Shown here: positions 1 through 11,455 of the stretch, piece after piece | Position numbering within the stretch: the stretch's first letter is position 1 | Layout: every line of letters begins with the position of its first letter | From: Codonopsis lanceolata | Lineage: Eukaryota > Streptophyta > Magnoliopsida > Asterales > Campanulaceae | NCBI GenBank assembly: GCA_013146195.2 | Contig: CM028379.1 | Location: 159,742,437-159,806,436 of the forward strand | Direction: 5' to 3' | DNA: 64,000 nt | The notes under the pieces: generated by a model | What the model saw: the letters and a program-made list of their open reading frames with translations, nothing else | What the model was told of the DNA's origin: nothing | Databases searched by the model: none | Made by a program: the position numbers and the translations under genes

Positions 1-1796
1 AGCAGACTTGTTGAATGCACTAAAGGACACCCTGAAGACTCATCACCAGCAGACGTGCTACAGTGACAAAGTCCCAAAGGATTCCTCACCAGCAAACTTG
101 TCAAGTGCATCTCGAAGACACCTTGAAGACCCACCAGCAGATCTGTTACAGTTTGAATGTTCACATCAACGAGCAGCAGTCTTTCTTTCAAGATAGACTC
201 ACCCTTGAACATCAGACCAGCAGACTTTATTCTGCATGTGCTTCAGAAAAGTCAAGACTGCAGTAGATCAAGACAAAGACAAAAGTACTCAGGTTTCAAG
301 AGTTATTTAAATCCTCGTGAAGCCTGACATCATTGATACTGCAAGATCTTTTCTCTCTCCTGAGATCTGTAAAAGAATTCACTTTATTGGACAGATCATC
401 CAGACAGTGCATCAGATGTCAGACTTACTTTTCAGGAACCTATCAATGACAGTCTGACAGGCAACCAGTTCAGGACCTTAAAGACAAAGACTTTATCCAT
501 CGGTCAAAGGTCCAGCTGAACAACACATCTCTATCCAGTGGATTTCAACATACATCATCTCTAACGGATAGAAATTTTATCTTCAAATCTCAACGATCAT
601 CTTGACAACGATCAACAAATATAAAAGGATATCTCTTCTACTCTTAAAAAAAAGAGGACACGAAGATAAAAACAGAGACAACCAGAGTCTCTGTATCTGC
701 ATCAAGAACTTCGAAGAAGAAAAGAGATCGACAACGAGATCGTCTTCACCAACGCATCTCAGATCTCTACATCCTGATTGCAGTAAGCCTACCCAGACCT
801 TAGCAACTCATCTTCTGTGAATTGCTAGGAAGAATCTCCTTGAAGAAAAGAAGAGAGATCAGAGATCATCTACAGTCAAGATTCTCGTCTTGGTCAAGAA
901 CCCAGTTCTTGATTTGAGTTCTTCATCTTTCTTCAAAGAACTCAACCTTTAGCTGAAGCTTCAGAAACCTATTTCTAAAGCTAAAGGTCAAGTCGTTGAT
1001 CAATTTGAAGATCAACTCAAATGTTGACCAAGGAAGATGAAGAGTTGTCTGTACATATTACATTCATATCTTCAGATTTGTATTCTGATACAAATGATGT
1101 TGATTGTGTAATATTCAATCATCTTAGGAGGTCGAGTGCTTTGCACTCATTCGTTCAGATATTTATTATCTGAACGAATAACCATAGTGTCTTCTCATCA
1201 CTGTTTCTCATCTCGTCTCCTATTGTCCTTTGTACTTAAGAGTTTGTCTATAAACGATTAAGTACAAGATTTAGGGATTGATAAAGATGAGAACATAAAT
1301 TTTTATAGAGAGTCTAGGTTGATGTAATCTGTAATTTATCTTTGAATAAATTCAGATGTTCCTTCAATTATTCATCTTCCAATCTTTATATTTCTATGTG
1401 CTTTTCATAAACTGATTTATCTTTTGAAAAGGCACAATTCAATGACTTCCTAAAACCTGCATTTTGGAAGAAGGATTAAGTATGTTGTTGTTCTGATCAT
1501 ATAATCGTGTACAACTACTTAGGACTTCTTAAAACCTAAGCCTTAACATTTCCGTTCTTAAACTCTTTCTAAAACAGGCTTTTGTTTTATTGACGGATCA
1601 CCAGCAGAGTTCATAACTCTGCTGAGAGTGAGTCTTCTGTTCTGTTCTGTTCTAAACTAACAGCAGACATGCTCTATAAGTCAACAGTCTATACCACTAA
1701 AATCTATACTTAATGAATATCTAAAAGAAAAGTTTTTAATGTGGTATCATCGGCTATTCACCCCCCTCTAGCCTATTTGAGCTTTATTGCGGACCA
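1..1796 (+). repeat. LTR-like retroelement sequence, no gene
   Basis: No convincing coding frame is visible. The first 250 bases carry an imperfect repeat built on ACCAGCAGACTTG and TGAAGAC. The segment ends at 1796 in GGACCAACA, and the mirror-image sequence TGTTGGTCC begins at 2360. The 1740-1796 tail and the reverse complement of 2360-2415 share GGCTA, CCCCC and TCTAGCC blocks, so both look like 3' ends of LTRs of one family facing each other. This is inference from terminal similarity; the 5' boundary lies outside the window or is not recognisable. Confidence 0.4.
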
Positions 1797-2340
1797 ACAA
1801 ACAGCTATTTACTACCTCACATAATCTGTCATAGGCTTGTCGTAGAGTCTTCTTGGGATCCTTTTTGAAGGAATTGAACTGCTGGATGTAGTTGTACTTC
1901 CTGTTGTCTCTTGTGGGCAGGTCTCCTTCCAGGTATTCCACTAATGCTTCCCATATTTCCTTTGCAATCTTGCATCTAATGATTTGTTGGTGGGTGCTTG
2001 TATCGACAGAGCTGGATATTATGTGAATGGCTTTGTTGTCGATCTCTACAAGCTTCCTTTCTTCATCAGATTCATTCGTTTATGGACTTGGGAACTTCTG
2101 AGTCCACCTCCTACATCAGCAAGGAGGTTTGGCTTCATGGGAATATGAGGACCTGCTTGAACACATTGCCACAAACTATTATCAATAGAGTTTATATATC
2201 TCATGATCTTGTCTTTCTATACGTCGAAGTGACCTTCGCCCAATATTGGAACGTGACTAGTATTCGAGGTAGGCAGCATATAGTGAGCCATATGATCTAT
2301 TCTTAAGAGGCTAGTTTCGAAAAAAACTAGTTTTCAAATA
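1797..2340 (-). pseudogene. Copia-type gag fragment
   Basis: Read on the minus strand, about 1797-2075 is one open frame with features of plant Copia gag (UBN2 family): EIDNKAIHIISSSVD, then IIRCKIAKEIWEALVEYLEG, then YNYIQQFNSFKK and LRQAYDRLCEVVNSC. Gag would form the retroelement particle. The frame is interrupted by stops upstream of the ESDEERKL segment and is cut off at 1797, where LTR-like sequence begins, so no zinc knuckle or pol follows. A primer-binding site lies just upstream. It is a dead remnant; the family assignment rests on residue pattern only. Confidence 0.6.
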
Positions 2341-2345
2341 ATTAA

Positions 2346-2358
2346 GCTTTGATACCAA
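2346..2358 (-). other. Retroelement primer-binding site
   Basis: The minus strand reads TTGGTATCAAAGC directly after an LTR-like end in GGGACCAACA. This is close to the initiator-Met tRNA primer site TGGTATCAGAGC used by many plant Copia elements, and it fixes the orientation of the gag remnant. Confidence 0.6.
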
Positions 2359-2359
2359 T

Positions 2360-3805
2360 TGTTGGTCCCAAATAGGCTCAATCTAGGCTAGAAGGGAGGG
2401 GGTAGCCTAGTTATACTTTTAAAATTTCATAGGTGTTTTCTTATTTTTGAAAAAGACTAACTCAATACAAGAGTTAGGGTAGCAAAATAAACAAGAAGTA
2501 AAGGTAAACAACTTGAAGGACTGCTGGTTATAACAACATATAGCAGTAGTCTTCTAGAGATTGAAGTAATGAGCAAAGAACAGTTAAGATATAGATATGA
2601 TGAAGACAAATCAGTCAAGACAGTACACAAGGATGTATAAGTGGTTAGTACTATAAAGTACTACGTCCACTACCAAAGTGGTTAGCATTAGATTTTGAAA
2701 GGTGCACTTGTTTTTAATCCACTAGGTGAGTAAAGAAGATTTCTAATAGATTGTGTACAAAATAGTTTTCGACCAAGTGTTTAATGATGAGAGAATCAAT
2801 CGATGAAGATTTATTCTCTCAAGTGCTAAAGTAAAAGAACAGTTAATGTAAACTAAAGAAGCTGTTGTGAGTTTCAATGTAGAAGATCTGCAGCTTCAAT
2901 GAGTTTGGTAGAGTGTTAGTTTTTGTCCTTTGATCTCTTGAATGCTTGAGTATTGAAGAGGAATGCCTGAATAGTGAATGTGTTCAAGAGGTTGTTATTC
3001 AGATCTTCAATGCTTGAATACATACCAGGGAGATCTTCAGGACTTTTGAAATGCGGAGGATATCACCAACGTTATAATGCATTAAATGCATTCACGTTAT
3101 ATAGGTTCTGTCCAGTAAGCAGATATTAGATATATAGTGTTGCAGAGATAGATACACCAAATAGAGTAAGTTTCAGTCTTGTAGGAGTGTATAGCTTGAA
3201 AGTCTTCTTAGCCAAATGAGGAAATGTCTTCAGACATTGGTGAATCAGATTCCAGACGGACAGACTGTCTGTACAGTTGTACAGTTGTCTATAGTCAGAT
3301 AAGGATAGTTGACTTATTTTGGGAGGGAAATCTGATGAAGATAATTTGAATATTATTTGACTAGAAATTTTAATATCTAGTTCAAATAATATGAAAGATG
3401 AATAGTAGCTAGGATTCGAGGAATCTGTCAATACGGCTCGTGATGTAGCTTGTACTATAGCTACATCCGAAGGTGCATTGACCAGAACGTCAAATATGTA
3501 AACAACGGAAGACTTTAAACAATTAAAGCAATAATAAACACATAAGTTTATCAAACGATCTACAAGCTATGCTTGTAGATCCAGCCTTATGGCCAAAAAG
3601 ATTTCACTTAAAAAGATTATGAGTTTAACAAAACAAATTGTGAAATCACCAAAATACCAAACCTCTCACAAGACAACAAGTCTGGAGAGGAAACCCCACA
3701 AAAACAAGGTATAGAAAATATGGAATTAAAAAATAAGCTTCCTAGAAACTAGGAAAGCAAACAGCAACAGTAGTGATGTAGCTCGTGGTGAAGCTGAATC
3801 TGGAG
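2360..3805 (-). repeat. LTR-like sequence of the minus-strand Copia remnant
   Basis: This stretch begins at the LTR-like terminus TGTTGGTCCC and has no supported gene. A 142-codon minus frame at 3126-3554 matches nothing I recognise. The same kind of sequence, including minus-strand CCAGCAGACTT motifs like those near position 1, seems to resume at about 4966-5640 after the hAT element. The LTR may therefore run from 2360 to roughly 5640 with that element inside it. The far boundary is a guess. Confidence 0.35.
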
Positions 3806-4957
3806 TAGAGTTGTCAAAACGGGCAAACAGGGCGGGCTTGCCCGCGCGCCTGGAAAACCCGCCACTAAACGAGTCAGGCCGGAAAAGCCCGTGAACTTTC
3901 CGGTCCTCAAATCCCTTGGCCCAAACCGCCCCGCGTAGGGCCGCGGGCAAAGCCCGCAAAATGTAACTTATCCCAACTTCACAGAGGCCACACCCAAATT
4001 CAACCAAAATTGTGACCACGAAACCAACTCACCAATCAAGGAAATGTTAACTTTTCCAACCAATTGACCAACTTAGAATTTGTGATTTGTGTGATATCTC
4101 AATAAAACGAAATTACCAAACCCTAGAAACATGCAATCATAAATATAGCAAAAATTAACCAAAGCTATCATAAATCATAAGTCAAACGATCCAAATACAA
4201 GACTAGAAGTCGAGATCAGAAGTGAGAAAAGAGAAAATAGTGGTGGAAGTCCACGGAGTCGCACATTGCGGCAGAACGGCAAGTTCGTTTTTCAGGCTTG
4301 AGATGAGAGATAGTTGAGAGTTGAGACGGAGCCAGAGGCTAGGCCAAGAAGGCGGCGCAATCGCCGAAGGAAGAAAATCGTTGGAAGGCTGAAGCTGTGC
4401 GCCTGTGCGGCGTTCGCCGTTTGCGTGACTCGGCGTCGACGTGAGCGTGAGAGGGAGAGTTTTCAAAATTTGTACCCCAATAAATGTTTGTTGACGACAA
4501 TGACAGTAGAAGGAAGATGTCGTGAATGGAGTGTAGAGATGGTGGATTGGTGGTCGGATTCTTGAAGGAGATGACTCGAACTCGCCGGAGAGAGAGAGAG
4601 TCAGGTAGAGAGAGAAAGTTTGTGTTCACAATTTGGGGATTCCTGTAGAAAGCAATGTTTTATATCAAGTCGAAAGCAATGTTCAAAATTTGACGGAAGG
4701 AAAACTGGAAAGGGAATGGAATGGGTCTCTTCAGCTTGGGTTCAGTGGGGTGGGCTGTACTGTGCAATGTAATCTGTAAATGAATTTAAAACTTTTAAAA
4801 AATATAAGAAAGTGTGGGTTGCACAACCAGTAAAGCCCGCAGCCCGCATGGGTAAAGCCCGTTTTCCAAACGGGTATCTAATACATCTGCCCAACCCGCC
4901 CTTAATGGGTGGCGGGGTGGGCATGCCCGCGGGCTTTTGCCCTATTTGACAGCTCTA
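3806..4957. mobile_element. Non-autonomous hAT-like element, CGGGC-rich ends
   Basis: The left end starts TAGAGTTGTCAAAACGGGC and the right end, reverse-complemented, starts TAGAGCTGTCAAATAGGGC. Subterminal regions are rich in GGCGGG/CCCGC, as in many plant hAT MITEs. The flanking octamers ATCTGGAG and ATCCGAGC agree only in part, so the target-site duplication is degraded or shifted. The 1.15-kb interior has short open frames in several directions but no transposase motif. Size and layout resemble the hAT elements at 18877-19933 and in the channel gene introns. Confidence 0.6.
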
Positions 4958-6100
4958 ATCCGAGCTACATCTAGATTTCTAGCAGTGAAGCTTTGAGCTT
5001 TCTCTATATTTCTGCGTGTGTTCAGCCTGTATCTCTGAGCTTCGTTCTTCTGCAAGAGCAACACTATATATATCCTTGAGGTAGAGTCCTACACAAATAG
5101 GAAAACCAAAGACTCCAAGGAAATAAAGGATTGGGAAATAAAAGATTTGTTTCCTAAATTAATTTTCTTGTTTCAAAAGAAACTAACTTACCAAAGTTTT
5201 TATCCAACTTAATTATGGACTCTTTATTGCTTTTGGAAGTATTTAAATATAATAACACTTACCATTGCTTTAGGACCAAGAAAGGTATTCAATATGGTAA
5301 CTTCTTACCATTGCTTATGGACCAAGAAAGGGCACAACAATAAAATCAATGGATGAAAATATGAGGACATTATTTTACTCTTACATAATATGTGACCTAG
5401 ATTCCACGTATTTGGCTATCTTCAAATTTGAGCAGAAGTCTGCTGGCGAATAGAGCTTTCAAGGACTGTTGTTGAAGCCTGCTGGTCTGTGCCTTGGAGA
5501 AACTAACAAAGTAACTATTTTATTGCAGCCTTGATTCTAAAGACAGTTGTCATACTAACCGATATGCGGACCTTTTAGCCACTGTGCAATAGAATAAAAA
5601 GATGACTCAATCAAATCTAGAACCTATGAGGGTCAACAGGCCTAATGTCGATCTGTGTGGAACTGTGGATTACCTGGTATTCTTAAAGAATAATTGTGAG
5701 CCGGTACACTTTTGTAAAATTGTAATCGCTCCACTCATCTATTTTTTAATTTAACCCGAAAGTCCATTTTTATGTTTTTCGTATGTTAGAGACATAAACA
5801 CACACACAAATATACCTTTCTTTCCTTTCTTCTTTATTTTTCTTAGATCGAACCAAAAAGTGCTTCATATCCCTTGACTAATAGGCTCAGTTCCTCCTAT
5901 CTTTCATCAAGCAATAAAAATGGTGCTCCATCTCTTATGATATTATAAGAATTGCAGAAAATCAGATATATCTTCATCTTCGCACAATTCAAGCGAGACT
6001 CAGAACGAGAACTACGAGCTAATTCTAAACCAAGAGAATTGCTGCAACTTCAGAGTTCGATTAATGAGAAACTCAAGACAACTAGTTGATAATATTTATG
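4958..6100. other. Intergenic or LTR-derived, no gene seen
   Basis: No supported coding frame. Minus-strand CCAGCAG motifs near 5440-5500 link the first part to the LTR-like sequence at 2360-3805. From about 5640 onward nothing is recognisable. Confidence 0.4.
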
Positions 6101-6122
6101 ATTAAGCAACATCAGATCTAAT

Positions 6123-6850
6123 TTCTGCGATACCCAAATTTCGAAAAATTTAAGTTGTGCATCGTTGCTTCCAATGTGGGCGTCGTTCCCTCCGATGTGG
6201 GCATCGATTGTTTCGATGTTGGCATCACTTGTTGCGATTCTTGCGTCGGATGGTGCAAATTGGGGTGTTTGCAAATGATTCAAGTTGCATATATGACTCA
6301 CTTGCAGCAAATATAGAGTTTTGGAGAAAAAGTAAGAGAGCAGGATGTGAGCATCGTAAGTGTGTGTTTTGTGGGTATACAAAGAAGCTTTGTGGATGAA
6401 AGGCTGAAGATGAAGAGAGAAAACATAAAATAGGGAAAAGGATGATGAAATATGTGGAGGTGAATTTAATGGATGTTTCAGATTGCTTGGATAAGTAGAA
6501 AGTGTATGACTTTGAAGAATTGAAAGAAGCAACTGATGGGTTTGATCAAAGATGGGTTATACAAGGGTCTCTGTATAAAGGTGGTATTGATGGAGAACTC
6601 TATGCTATCAAGAGGATGAAGAACTTAAGATCTTACAAAAGGATTACTTGGATACCACCTGAACTAAACAAGTATATAAATGTATGAAACAGTTTGACAG
6701 TGGGTTCTAATTGAGACCCAAATTTAATTATTGATGCTCAAAATTAATTACCGATGTCCAATTTTTGTATTGCGATGTCTAAATTTGGGTGAGGATTTTT
6801 GTATTGCGATGTCCAATTTTTTCATTGTGATACCCAAATTTGAGTAGTGG
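6123..6850. repeat. Dispersed short repeats around the kinase fragment
   Basis: The phrase GCGATACCCAAATTT recurs with variation on both sides of the kinase fragment (near 6128, 6720, 6775 and 6830). A second imperfect series, TCCGATGTGGGCATCG, lies at about 6160-6250 and makes the minus frame look like a DAxI repeat protein. I read these as noncoding local duplications. Confidence 0.4.
6430..6690 (+). pseudogene. LysM-type receptor kinase fragment (LYK4/5-like)
   Basis: The plus frame reads VSDCLDK, stop, KVYDFEELKEATDGFDQ, then WVIQGSLYKGGIDGELYAIK. This matches the start of the kinase domain of LYK4/LYK5-like LysM receptor kinases, which act in chitin perception at the plasma membrane. 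The conserved order is juxtamembrane DCLDKY, FEELKEAT, glycine-poor loop and the AIK lysine. An in-frame TAG at 6496-6498 stands where the family has Tyr. The similarity ends soon after the AIK lysine, and no LysM, transmembrane or remaining kinase sequence is found nearby. It is a truncated relic; family recognition is from memory of the motif. Confidence 0.55.
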
Positions 6851-7118
6851 CTTTGTCTGTGGGTATTTTCTTCGTTAAGGATATTTTCGATATTTTACCT
6901 TCTAAAAATATACTTAACCGATTGAATAAAAAATAAATTAAAAAGATTATAATTTTCACATTAAAGTTAACGAAGGAACTCTAGAGTTGCCTACTTATGC
7001 ATAATGCTTTCTTTTTTTCTTTTTTTTCCTTTTTTTTTTTGTGTTGTACCACAAAGCTTCACGATTGGTCTTTCAATCAATTAAATCCCATCACCTCTAC
7101 CAATCTACCATACAATCA

Positions 7119-7153
7119 TGATTTTCTCTCTCTCTCTCTCTCACACACACACA
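7119..7153. repeat. (TC)n(AC)n microsatellite
   Basis: A run of TC dinucleotides passes directly into AC dinucleotides. Confidence 0.8.
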
Positions 7154-7550
7154 TTATATAATATGATGCAGAAATTAAGGAAAGAAGGGGCTAAGAGAAA
7201 GACCTTCTAAGGCGTCGTATAGTGAAAGGTGGTCGTCAGCTCGTGAACTTTGGTCCCCCCTCTCGTGAACTTGAATTGGATGCACAGGGTTGAGATTAGA
7301 AATTAGAATAGAAGCGGGGCTTTCCCCTTCTGTTTCATTTTTAGACTTGACAGACCTACCAACTCAATAATGTAATGCCATCCATCCTCCATATTCCCTT
7401 CACCATGTACTTCCCTTGTGAATTCCCATTGCCAAAAATGATTTGTGGGGTCCTATAATAACTTTTTTGTATTCGGTTTGGCCATGTAGCTCCCACACTC
7501 CTACTCCTATAATCAAAATATTTACAAAACTATTGCAACTCTATTTTCTA

Positions 7551-7625
7551 TATCCTCATTTCCTGCATTACCTCACATTTTGTGAAACCCCATGTCTATC
7601 ACTGGGCCACCCCTTAAGGGCGGTG
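7551..7625 (-). mobile_element. SINE-like relic
   Basis: The minus strand reads AAGGGGTGGCCCAGTGATAG and then a segment ending AATGTGAGGT. This matches the 5' part of the SINE-like copy at 16983-17074. The A-box-like TGGCCCAGTG is intact; the B-box half is not recognisable. The surrounding 6850-8160 otherwise shows no gene. Confidence 0.45.
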
Positions 7626-8160
7626 TAGTTATCCCCATCTTTTTATTTTAGGAAAGATAAGTATTGAATATTTACAAAATTATATGACAAAAACTTCAAA
7701 AAAATAGTTTTACTTTACAGATATTTTATAAAAAACAGATCCACTTAGTTTAACTTATTATGTATTGATAGATTCACTTGTGAGAAAGTGAGACGATGAT
7801 ATGACTATATAAATTTCATACCACATATGATTGATTCTATAGTACCTCTTATTTTCTTTGATAACCCCTAATTTTATATCATTATTTCTTCGATTGTGAT
7901 GCTATCAAAACTAAAGAATTTATGGCTGTTGCCTTACGCTAATGTGGTGTCATTGTTGATCACATGTTTAATTTAGCAAAAACTTGTACGTAACATGGCC
8001 TTTAGCAGACGACGGGTGGGCCCATGATTGGTATTGTTTGCTTTAGTTTGCTAATAATTTGTAATCTTAGAACATAAATGTCAAGTAACCAAATATTGGA
8101 ATATAAAATTTTGAAACAGAATTTTAGTTGACAAATAAGGTAATTTTGCAATATATAAAG

Positions 8161-8340
8161 TAGGGGTGTGCTGAAGTTTTCTAAAATCTGATGGACCAAT
8201 CGAAAATGAACAAAACTAATACTTTAGTTTGATTCTGGTTATTAAATTTTGTAAAATCAGACATTTAGTTTGATCTCGGTTTTCAAACTAAAAAATATAA
8301 AACTAGACTGAACCGACTCAACATCTTACTACAGTGAATG
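8161..8340. mobile_element. Degraded hAT-MITE-like fragment
   Basis: It starts TAGGGGTGTGC and continues with diverged TTTAGTTTGATTCTGGTT and CTCGGTTTTC blocks. This resembles the GGTTCGGTTTGG-type element at 48794-49422. No right end or duplication could be placed. 8341-8830 shows nothing. Confidence 0.35.
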
Positions 8341-8829
8341 ATTTTTAAGCTTCTTAAGAAGTTTTAGATTTTATTTATTTGTTTGCGTTAAACAATTAAG
8401 AACCATATTATTGATTTTAGTTCTCACACGCCTTTGATTCTCATGCATGTTATGTTGATTTTATTATGCATATTATGTTATACAATCAAATGCGATAAAA
8501 AATTATTGTATCTCGATTTGAAAAGATGCAACGTGTTTTTCCTGCTGCTATGTTTTCATGAACAACCGAGATTGTCATCTATTCATGTAGGATGAAGAAT
8601 ATATAATACATAGTACAAGAAGGAACATGCATGTGAGAAGTATGAGTTTATTCTATTGGTCTTTATAGCTAGCATTAGTCATTCTCCTTTACATAGATTC
8701 CTAGCATGAGTCATTCTTATTTACACAGATTCCTACACCAATTATTCCTACAAATATCTTAACCATCAAAGTCTATTGCTTTGGGCTTCAATATGCAAAG
8801 AGAATGGAAGAAGGAGAGCAACGACAGAA

Positions 8830-9349
8830 AACATAATATGTAGAAATCATGATTTATAATTTTTGAATCGCGGTGCATTTTCAAATATTTTGAACCTCGG
8901 TGCATTTATCTCCCATCCCTTTTGTACATAACTCATCAAACTATTTAGGCTTTTCTAGCATCTTTGTAATTAGGTCTCATTAGCACAAATGTCCAAAACA
9001 AACTTTTTTTTTAATTCCCCTTCAGACTTCACACGAAAAATGCAAGTCTGTCCATCTTTTTTATGAAATAAAAAATAAGATCTCATAATATATTTTTGAA
9101 TCACGGTTTAATTTTTTTTTGAACCGCGGTGGATTTTCAATTTTTGGAACTGTGGTACATAAATTATTTGAACCGCGGTGCACAAATTTCTGAATCGCAA
9201 TGTATATTTGTAGCGTGCCTTATACTCATTAAGGGTATCGCAGTCTTTTCACGACCAAAAGTATCATTTTCCTGTTGAAAATAAAAATGGTGTACTATAG
9301 CGATTAAATACTTTAGAAAGTAGATCGGTCCGTAATTTCTCCCCCAAAA
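8830..9349. mobile_element. Foldback-type element remnant A (right part)
   Basis: Repeats of TTGAACCGCGGTGCA with mutations occur from 8865 onward. A terminal block at about 9205-9345 contains ACTCATTAAGGGTATCGCAG, AGCGATTAAATAC and TAGATCGGTCCG. That block is the reverse complement, with substitutions, of the block starting at 9355. No coding frame. Confidence 0.55.
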
Positions 9350-10345
9350 AAGGTTAAAATTCTGGCTGATCTACTTTTCCAAGTTTCTAATCGCTAAAAT
9401 ACACCTTTTAAAAAATTGAAAAAAGTCACTTTTTGACGTGAAAATACTGCAATACTCTTAATGAGCAATAAGCGCGCTACGTCAAATTTATATATCGCGG
9501 TGAAAAGTTTATAAAGTGTAAGTTTATATATCGCGCTACAAAGTTTCTTTCATCAATTAAGTTTACATATTTTTGCACCGAGATTCAAAGATTCATTTTT
9601 AAATATTTTTTACAACAAGTTTATATATCGCGGTGCAAAGTTTATAAAGTGCAAATTTATTTATCACGGTTCAAAGTTTCCTTAATCAATTAATTTTACA
9701 TATTTTTGCACCACGATTCACAAATATATTCACCGCAATTCAAAGATTTTGAAAGATATACCGCAGTGCACATATGTTGTTAATGAGTATTCATAACAAT
9801 TAATATTTATTAGTTTTTACATTATTTAAGTTTTAATAGAAAAATTGAAGTAAATAGATATTTGTATCGCAGTACAACTTTTTATATATCGCGGTTTATA
9901 GTTTTTACACTATTGAACCGCAGTGTAAAAATTAATACACTAAGATTGATGAATCGCGGTTCAAAAATATATTAGCAATTATACTATTGAACCGTAGTGT
10001 AAAAATTAATGCACTAAAATTGATGAATTGCGGTACAAATATAGACTAGCAGTTACACTATTGAATCGCGATGCAAAATTAATTCAATAAAAATTGATGA
10101 ATCGCAGTTCAAAAATAGACTAATAGTTACACTATTGAACCGCGGTGCAAAAAATAATACGATAAAATTGATGAATCGTGATGTAAAAATAATGACCTTC
10201 GTAGTGCGCCTACGGTTCATTAAAGATATCGTAGTCATTTTTACCACAAAAAGTAACTTTTTTGGTTGAAAATAAAAAAATATATATATATTTTAGCGAT
10301 TAAAAGTTTCAAAAAATAGATCGACTTGTAATTTTTTCGAAAAAA
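9350..10345. mobile_element. Foldback-type element B with 74-bp CCGCGG repeats
   Basis: The left terminal block (9355-9480, GATCTACTTTTCCAAGTTTC ... AATCGCTAAAAT ... CTTAATGAGCAATAAGCGCG) is mirrored by the right block (10205-10345, GCGCCTACGGTTCATTAAAG ... TTTTAGCGATTAAAAG ... ATAGATCGACTTG). Between them, about 9900-10190 holds roughly 3.7 copies of a unit near 74 bp: TATTGAACCGCGGTGCAAAA, a spacer, GATGAATCGCGGTTCAAAAA, then GACTAGCAGTTACAC. Long terminal inverted repeats without coding capacity suggest a Mutator-like or foldback element. The superfamily is inference, as no clean target-site duplication was found. Confidence 0.6.
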
Positions 10346-10626
10346 TATCGAATATAAAACGATTGAAAACTTTTAAAAGTAAACTGACCCGTAATTTTGT
10401 CATTTTATTTCAGAATGAACAAAGTGGACACTTCTAAGGCTCGGGTCCATTATTTGCAAAAGGCCTTGGCCTGAAAGATCCCAGTCCAGGTCTAACTACA
10501 TGGTCCTCAGCTTTCTTCTTATTAGATCGCCATCATAATTTAACCGACCCACTCTCTTGATCAGGAAAGGCCCATGCGCAGTTCGCTAATTAATTTGGTT
10601 CATGATTGATACAATTCGCCATGTTT
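10346..10626. other. Spacer between inverted foldback elements
   Basis: About 280 bases with no gene. The phrase GGTCCATTATTTGCAAAAGG is echoed loosely near 12150 (TAGTTACTTGCAAAAG). Confidence 0.4.
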
Positions 10627-11455
10627 TTTTTAGAAAAAATTACGAGATCTATTTTTTGAAATTTTTAATTGTTAAAGTATATTATTTTTATTTTTAAATT
10701 GAAAAAGTCACTTTTAGTGATAAAATAACTACGATAATCTTAATAAATCGTAGGCGCGCTACGAAGGTCATTATTTTTGCACTGCGATTCATTAATTTTA
10801 TCGCATTATTTTTTTGCACAGTGGTTCAATAGTGTAACTGCTAGTCTATTTTTAAACCGCGATTCATCAATTTTTATTGAATTAAATTTGCGTCGCGGTT
10901 CAATAGTGTAATTGCTAGTCTATTTTTATACCGCAATTCATCAATTTTATTGCATTAATTTTTGCACCACGGTTTAATAGTGTAATTGCTAGTCAAATTT
11001 TGAACCGCGATTCATCAATTTTAGTGCATTAATTTTTGCACCGCAGTTTGAAAAGATTGTTTAAGTGCAAAAAAGTAATTAATTTTTAATAAATTATAGT
11101 ATAAAGTGCAAATATATCACGGTGCAATAATTTTACATGAATCAAACTTTTGAACCGTAATATAAAACTAATGCAATGAAATTTTTGCACCACGATACAA
11201 TAGCATAAAAAACTAGTTTACGTATTCCATGTTCTTCTTCAATCTCCTCTGTTGTAAGTCTTTTTTTCCCCATCCTTCTCTGCATTCGTTATGCACAATC
11301 GTGATTTTCGAATTTAAAGTGTGTCACCGGAGTTGTTAAAGAAGATGATGGCATTTTGGGAATAATATTTGGAAAAGTAGTCTTTTGCGATTGAAAAAAA
11401 ATAATGATGGACTTTTGGAGTTAGAAACTTTAAAAAAGAGACCGGCCAGAATTTT
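10627..11455. mobile_element. Foldback-type element C, inverted relative to B
   Basis: The left block (AAAATTACGAGATCTATTTT ... TAGGCGCGCTACGAAGGTCA) is the reverse complement of the right block of element B. The interior at 10780-11045 carries the 74-bp repeat in opposite orientation, for example CACGGTTTAATAGTGTAATT and GCTAGTC. The right end at about 11380-11455 finishes ACCGGCCAGAATTTTCCC. B and C thus form arms of a large inverted repeat about 500 bp per arm. Confidence 0.6.

Noticed and set aside
3126..3554. 142-codon minus frame
   Set aside because: It lies in LTR-like DNA, matches no family I know, and lacks composition typical of a gene.
4203..4629. Overlapping short frames suggesting a captured gene in the hAT element
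   Set aside because: Three conflicting frames on both strands, none with a domain or a conserved motif.
6050..6532. 160-codon minus frame with DAxI repeats
   Set aside because: The repeat comes from short noncoding duplications, and the frame runs antisense to the LYK-like fragment.
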